Shown here in pieces: positions 61,101 through 64,000 of a stretch of DNA of 64,000 nt. Position 1 is the first letter of the stretch. Each line of letters starts with the position of its first letter. Position numbers and translations under genes: made by a program. The notes beneath the pieces are model-generated. The model was not told the origin of the DNA, ran no database searches, and worked only from the letters and a program-made list of their open reading frames with translations. Source of the stretch: Scopulibacillus_A cellulosilyticus (GTDB lineage Bacteria; Bacillota; Bacilli; Bacillales; Sporolactobacillaceae); assembly GCF_042665295.1 (NCBI RefSeq), contig NZ_JBHTCO010000045.1, forward strand, positions 62,001-126,000. Reading direction: 5' to 3'.

Positions 61101-62278
61101 TTTACAGTCACCCCTTTCTTAAAACGGTCTAGCGCAACCGGTTGATAAGGAATAATCGTTTGAGATTCTTCACGGATTAATTCCTCAATTAATTTTCCAG
61201 TGACAGCTGCCAAACTGATGCCGTCCCCTTCATGACCCGCCGCAATATAAAACCCCGGGACCTCCTCAACGCGGGAAACGATCGGTAAGTGATCTTCCGT
61301 CCACGGACGCAGTCCCGCATAGGTACGAATTAAAGTCATATCGGCCATTTTCGGGTAAAAGCGCACAGCCCGCCTAGCCATACATTTCACAACCTTCATA
61401 TCTACTCTTGTATTGAACCCTGCAAACTCCCGGCTTGAGCCGATCAGGAAGTTTTGGCTTTCCGTCGGTTCAAACACTAAGGCAACGCCATATTTCTCCG
61501 TTTCCGCGTCAACTTGACGTTCACCGCCAAATTTGGAGATCAGGTAACCAAACTCCATCACCTTCCGCAACCCAACAGGCTGCTGCCTTGAAGCGACAAT
61601 AATATGCCCTTTTCTCGGTTTTATCGGGACTTCGACGTCAACCATTCCGCCAATCACCGGCGACCAAACCCCTGCAGCATTAACAACCTTCTCTGCAGTA
61701 AATGTCCCATTCGTTGTTTCAATAGTGAAATGCTTTTTCTTTGTGATCGATTTCACTTCGGTATGATTAACAACGCGGGCGCCGTATTTTTTAGCTTTAT
61801 CAATGAGTGAGTACGTCATTAAATATGGATTAACGGTAGAGTCTGTTTCACACTCCAAGCCGCCTAATAAATCATCGGCAAAATAAGGGGACTCCTGGCG
61901 AATATCAGAACGGTCCAACATCCGGAAAGGCAAGCCCGCCTCTTTCTGTTTTGCGACCCATTGCTCGGCCGCTTCCATTTCAGCCTCTGTTTCACACACC
62001 AAAATACTGCCGGGTGCGCGATATTCAAATGGTAAATCCAGTTCCTTGCTCAGCTCAGCCACTAATTCTTGGCTTTTCAAAGACATTTGACTGTCAAATC
62101 CGGGATCTTTATCAATGGCAAGGATGTTCCCGTCGCATTTAGATGAAGTGCCGCTTGCCAGCTCCCCCTTCTCAAGCATCAGGCAATCAATGCCAGCTTT
62201 AGCCACGTAGTAACTAATAGCGCTTCCGATAATCCCGCCGCCAATGATGATTACTTCCGCATGCTGTTTCGTGCTCAT
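61097..62278 (-). CDS. FAD-dependent D-hydroxyproline oxidase/dehydrogenase
   Basis: A 393-residue DAO-family flavoprotein. The dinucleotide-binding IIIGGGIIGSAISYYVA is near the N terminus, followed by LEKGELASGTSSKCDGN. The C-terminal FAD contact is AAGHEGDGISLAAVTGK with TYAGLRPWTEDHLP ahead of it. ATG 62276-62278 is chosen because GAGGGAGAAC precedes it. It is first in the operon, behind a sigma-54 promoter, and translationally coupled to an epimerase. Expected: cis-4-hydroxy-D-proline to 1-pyrroline-4-hydroxy-2-carboxylate. Confidence 0.87.
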   Translation of the reverse strand: MSTKQHAEVIIIGGGIIGSAISYYVAKAGIDCLMLEKGELASGTSSKCDGNILAIDKDPGFDSQMSLKSQELVAELSKELDLPFEYRAPGSILVCETEAEMEAAEQWVAKQKEAGLPFRMLDRSDIRQESPYFADDLLGGLECETDSTVNPYLMTYSLIDKAKKYGARVVNHTEVKSITKKKHFTIETTNGTFTAEKVVNAAGVWSPVIGGMVDVEVPIKPRKGHIIVASRQQPVGLRKVMEFGYLISKFGGERQVDAETEKYGVALVFEPTESQNFLIGSSREFAGFNTRVDMKVVKCMARRAVRFYPKMADMTLIRTYAGLRPWTEDHLPIVSRVEEVPGFYIAAGHEGDGISLAAVTGKLIEELIREESQTIIPYQPVALDRFKKGVTVK

Positions 62279-62310
62279 GTTCTCCCTCCTCTCCAACCAA
62301 TCTTATAAAC

Positions 62311-62326
62311 TGCAATATCCATGCCA
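62311..62326 (-). promoter_or_regulatory. Sigma-54 (-24/-12) promoter of the hydroxyproline operon
   Basis: On the minus strand TGGCATGGATATTGCA. It matches TGGCACG-N4-TTGCW at all but one position, and the essential GG and GC dinucleotides are 10 bp apart as required. It lies about 33 bp from the oxidase start and next to a divergent sigma-54 activator gene. Confidence 0.82.
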
Positions 62327-62398
62327 CCTATTCGCTTTTAGATCACGACCATTTCATTGCTTAATTCCTGTAAAAATGTTTATACTGTTTAAATTATT

Positions 62399-62437
62399 GT
62401 GTAAAATATTTTATATAGTGTTAAAATTCTTTTACAC
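62399..62437. promoter_or_regulatory. Upstream activator binding site candidate
   Basis: GTGTAAAA (62399-62406) and TTTTACAC (62430-62437) are perfect inverted copies. Related GTGTTAAAAT lies between them at 62418. The site is about 75-125 bp upstream of the sigma-54 promoter, the normal place for enhancer binding by the adjacent activator. Confidence 0.6.
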
Positions 62438-62465
62438 ATTTAAGGCTGCTGGAAGGAGAATAAAG

Positions 62466-64000
62466 ATGTACCATCACTTACCTTCACTCGAAAAACTGAT
62501 TGCCGCTGACTTTCATATACTCCAAACAAAAAATGAGCATGTATCCAGTGCTAAGTTGCCTTTATTCATTTCTGAGGAGCCGTTTTACTACGATAATGAA
62601 AGCAAAACATGGAAAAGGAGTACATTTATTGACTCGAAAGTATGTATTGCCGATATACTGCCCCTTTTAAAGCGGCACCATATCCTGATTGTAAAAGATG
62701 AGACCGGGGAGATTATCGGCTATCTATCAGCTTATAAAGTTTGCGAGGGACTCCTTCACTCCCTCCAATACGTTGAGGCCTTTTTTCAGACAGTCCTTGA
62801 CACCGTTGACGCCTCGATTACTGCGATTGATGAGCATAGCATCGTCCAAATATGGACAGAGGGCGCTGAGAATATTTTCTCGTATAAACAATGCGAGGTA
62901 ATCGGCAAGCCTATTACTGACTTTTTTAACATGGATCACTTAGAAATCACGCAAACATTACAAAAAGGAAAAAAACTGCACGGCCATCAACATAAGGCGC
63001 GCGAAGATTTAACCGTGCTGATTAACTCGTCTCCTGTCTATTTAAAAGATAAAATCGTCGGTGCCGTTGTTTCCGAAACCGACATCACGAGACAAGTCAG
63101 ACTTAATCAGGAATTGTTCAACGTGTCATCGAAAATGCATCAGCTTGAACAAAAAGTGGCGAAATTAAGCCCTCCTGAAGACCCTTTTCAAAAGATCAAA
63201 GGCAGCAGTCAGATGATAAAAAACACGATTGAACGGGCCAAAAAGGTTTGTGTAACGGAGGCGCCCGTCCTTATCCTCGGCGAAAGCGGTGTCGGCAAAG
63301 AATTATTTGCCAAAGCCATCCATGAGACAAGAGAAAAAGGCAATGCACCCTTTATTCCAATCAATTGCGGTGCGATTCCTTCATCGCTTTTTGAAAGTGA
63401 ACTATTCGGTTATGAGAAAGGCGCCTTTTCAGGGGCAGATTCACGCGGTAAAAAGGGGAAAATTGAATTAGCGAGAGGCGGCACCCTCTTTTTAGACGAG
63501 ATCGGGGAAATGCCTTTAGATATGCAAGTGAAGCTTCTTCGTGTTTTACAAGAAAAGCGTTACTTTCCTGTCGGGGGAACAAAGGAAATCGACGCTGATT
63601 TTCGTGTGATAGCAGCAACGAACCGCGATTTAGCAGGAATGGTTAATGACAATAAGTTTAGAGAAGACTTATATTACCGGCTGAACATTGTGAATATCCG
63701 GATACCGCCCCTGCGTGAACGTTATGAGGATGTCATTGAACTGAGCCACTTTTTCTTCTATGAATTTTCTGTCCGTTATAACAGGCAGCTGCACGGAATA
63801 TCGCAAGACATTATGCAAGAGTTCCTGCGGTATGAATGGCCCGGCAATATCAGAGAACTGCGGAATATGGTTGAGCGGCTCGTTGTTTTCGCCACAGACG
63901 GCTATATTAAACGGGAAGACTTAGGGTTTTCACCTGTTCAACAGGATCAGCACAAATCATCCCTTTACAATAGTGAGGATGATCCTCGCATCAATCTTGA
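62466..64000 (+). CDS. Sigma-54-dependent transcriptional activator with PAS domain (partial, runs off the window)
   Basis: An open frame from ATG 62466 (AAGGAG seven bases upstream) through the window end, 511 codons seen. Order: an N-terminal region (1-95); a PAS-like sensor (about 97-215, VDASITAIDEHSIVQIWTEG); then the AAA+ domain with Walker A GESGVGKE (about 273), the sigma-54 contact loop GAFSGAD in place of GAFTGA, and Walker B LFLDEIGEMP (about 340). The arginine region reads YYRLNIVNIRIPPLRER. The C-terminal Fis-type HTH lies beyond the edge. It is divergent from the hydroxyproline operon and surely its activator. Sensing the amino acid is inferred. Confidence 0.92.
   Translation, partial: MYHHLPSLEKLIAADFHILQTKNEHVSSAKLPLFISEEPFYYDNESKTWKRSTFIDSKVCIADILPLLKRHHILIVKDETGEIIGYLSAYKVCEGLLHSLQYVEAFFQTVLDTVDASITAIDEHSIVQIWTEGAENIFSYKQCEVIGKPITDFFNMDHLEITQTLQKGKKLHGHQHKAREDLTVLINSSPVYLKDKIVGAVVSETDITRQVRLNQELFNVSSKMHQLEQKVAKLSPPEDPFQKIKGSSQMIKNTIERAKKVCVTEAPVLILGESGVGKELFAKAIHETREKGNAPFIPINCGAIPSSLFESELFGYEKGAFSGADSRGKKGKIELARGGTLFLDEIGEMPLDMQVKLLRVLQEKRYFPVGGTKEIDADFRVIAATNRDLAGMVNDNKFREDLYYRLNIVNIRIPPLRERYEDVIELSHFFFYEFSVRYNRQLHGISQDIMQEFLRYEWPGNIRELRNMVERLVVFATDGYIKREDLGFSPVQQDQHKSSLYNSEDDPRINL

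Noticed and set aside
1..64000. tRNA, rRNA, prophage or intact insertion sequence
   Set aside because: No cloverleaf, conserved rRNA block, integrase, terminase or transposase frame was seen on either strand.

Overview
This 64 kb window comes from a low-GC, Gram-positive, aerobic member of the Bacillales. Genes carry strong AGGAGG-type ribosome binding sites, TTG and GTG starts are common, and catabolite-response-element (cre)-like sites and a PurBox pair resemble those of Bacillus. The order gutR / gutB / gutP matches Bacillus subtilis. The genus cannot be fixed from the sequence alone. No rRNA, tRNA, phage, intact insertion sequence or CRISPR array was seen.

The window is almost entirely accessory catabolism: a run of separate uptake-and-degradation operons, each with its own transporter and often its own regulator. 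From left to right: an MFS symporter with a good promoter and cre site; an ABC ATPase; guaC with a PurR-type operator; an amidohydrolase/amino-acid permease operon; small hypotheticals; an M20 hydrolase with a DUF3100 membrane pair; a sugar or sugar-acid operon (DhnA-type aldolase, LyxK-like kinase, SDR, D-2-hydroxyacid dehydrogenase, with an esterase and an MFS porter next to it); the glucitol genes gutR-gutB-gutP; an SDR, a Gly/Tyr-repeat protein, a fatty acid desaturase and a DCC-family protein; a quinone-oxidoreductase-like protein; a complete ECF transporter with a nucleoside hydrolase; two unusual M24-fold hydrolases around a sodium symporter with a LysR regulator; glycerate kinase with a CdaR-type regulator; a nine-gene polyol/ketose locus (44.9-54.1 kb); and a hydroxyproline catabolism operon (54.3-62.3 kb) driven by a sigma-54 activator that runs off the right edge.

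The polyol locus holds two complete dehydrogenase + FGGY kinase + class II aldolase sets, a polyol permease, a phosphatase and a DeoR repressor. Its two divergent promoters have -35 boxes that each overlap one half of an inverted repeat. The hydroxyproline operon has a well-matched -24/-12 promoter next to the divergent activator gene. It encodes the expected oxidase, deaminase, semialdehyde dehydrogenase and permease, plus two different proline-racemase-family proteins.

Several noncoding signals are not explained by the genes. Two arrays of a 20-21 bp TCGCTC-phased repeat sit in gaps inside two operons. A roughly 150-230 bp foldable intergenic element occurs twice. A hairpin region with alternative pairings lies between the deaminase and dehydrogenase genes. 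A 388 bp region is bounded by 13-14 bp inverted repeats. These, together with the polyol locus and the M24 pair that lacks metal ligands, are the best candidates for new biology here.
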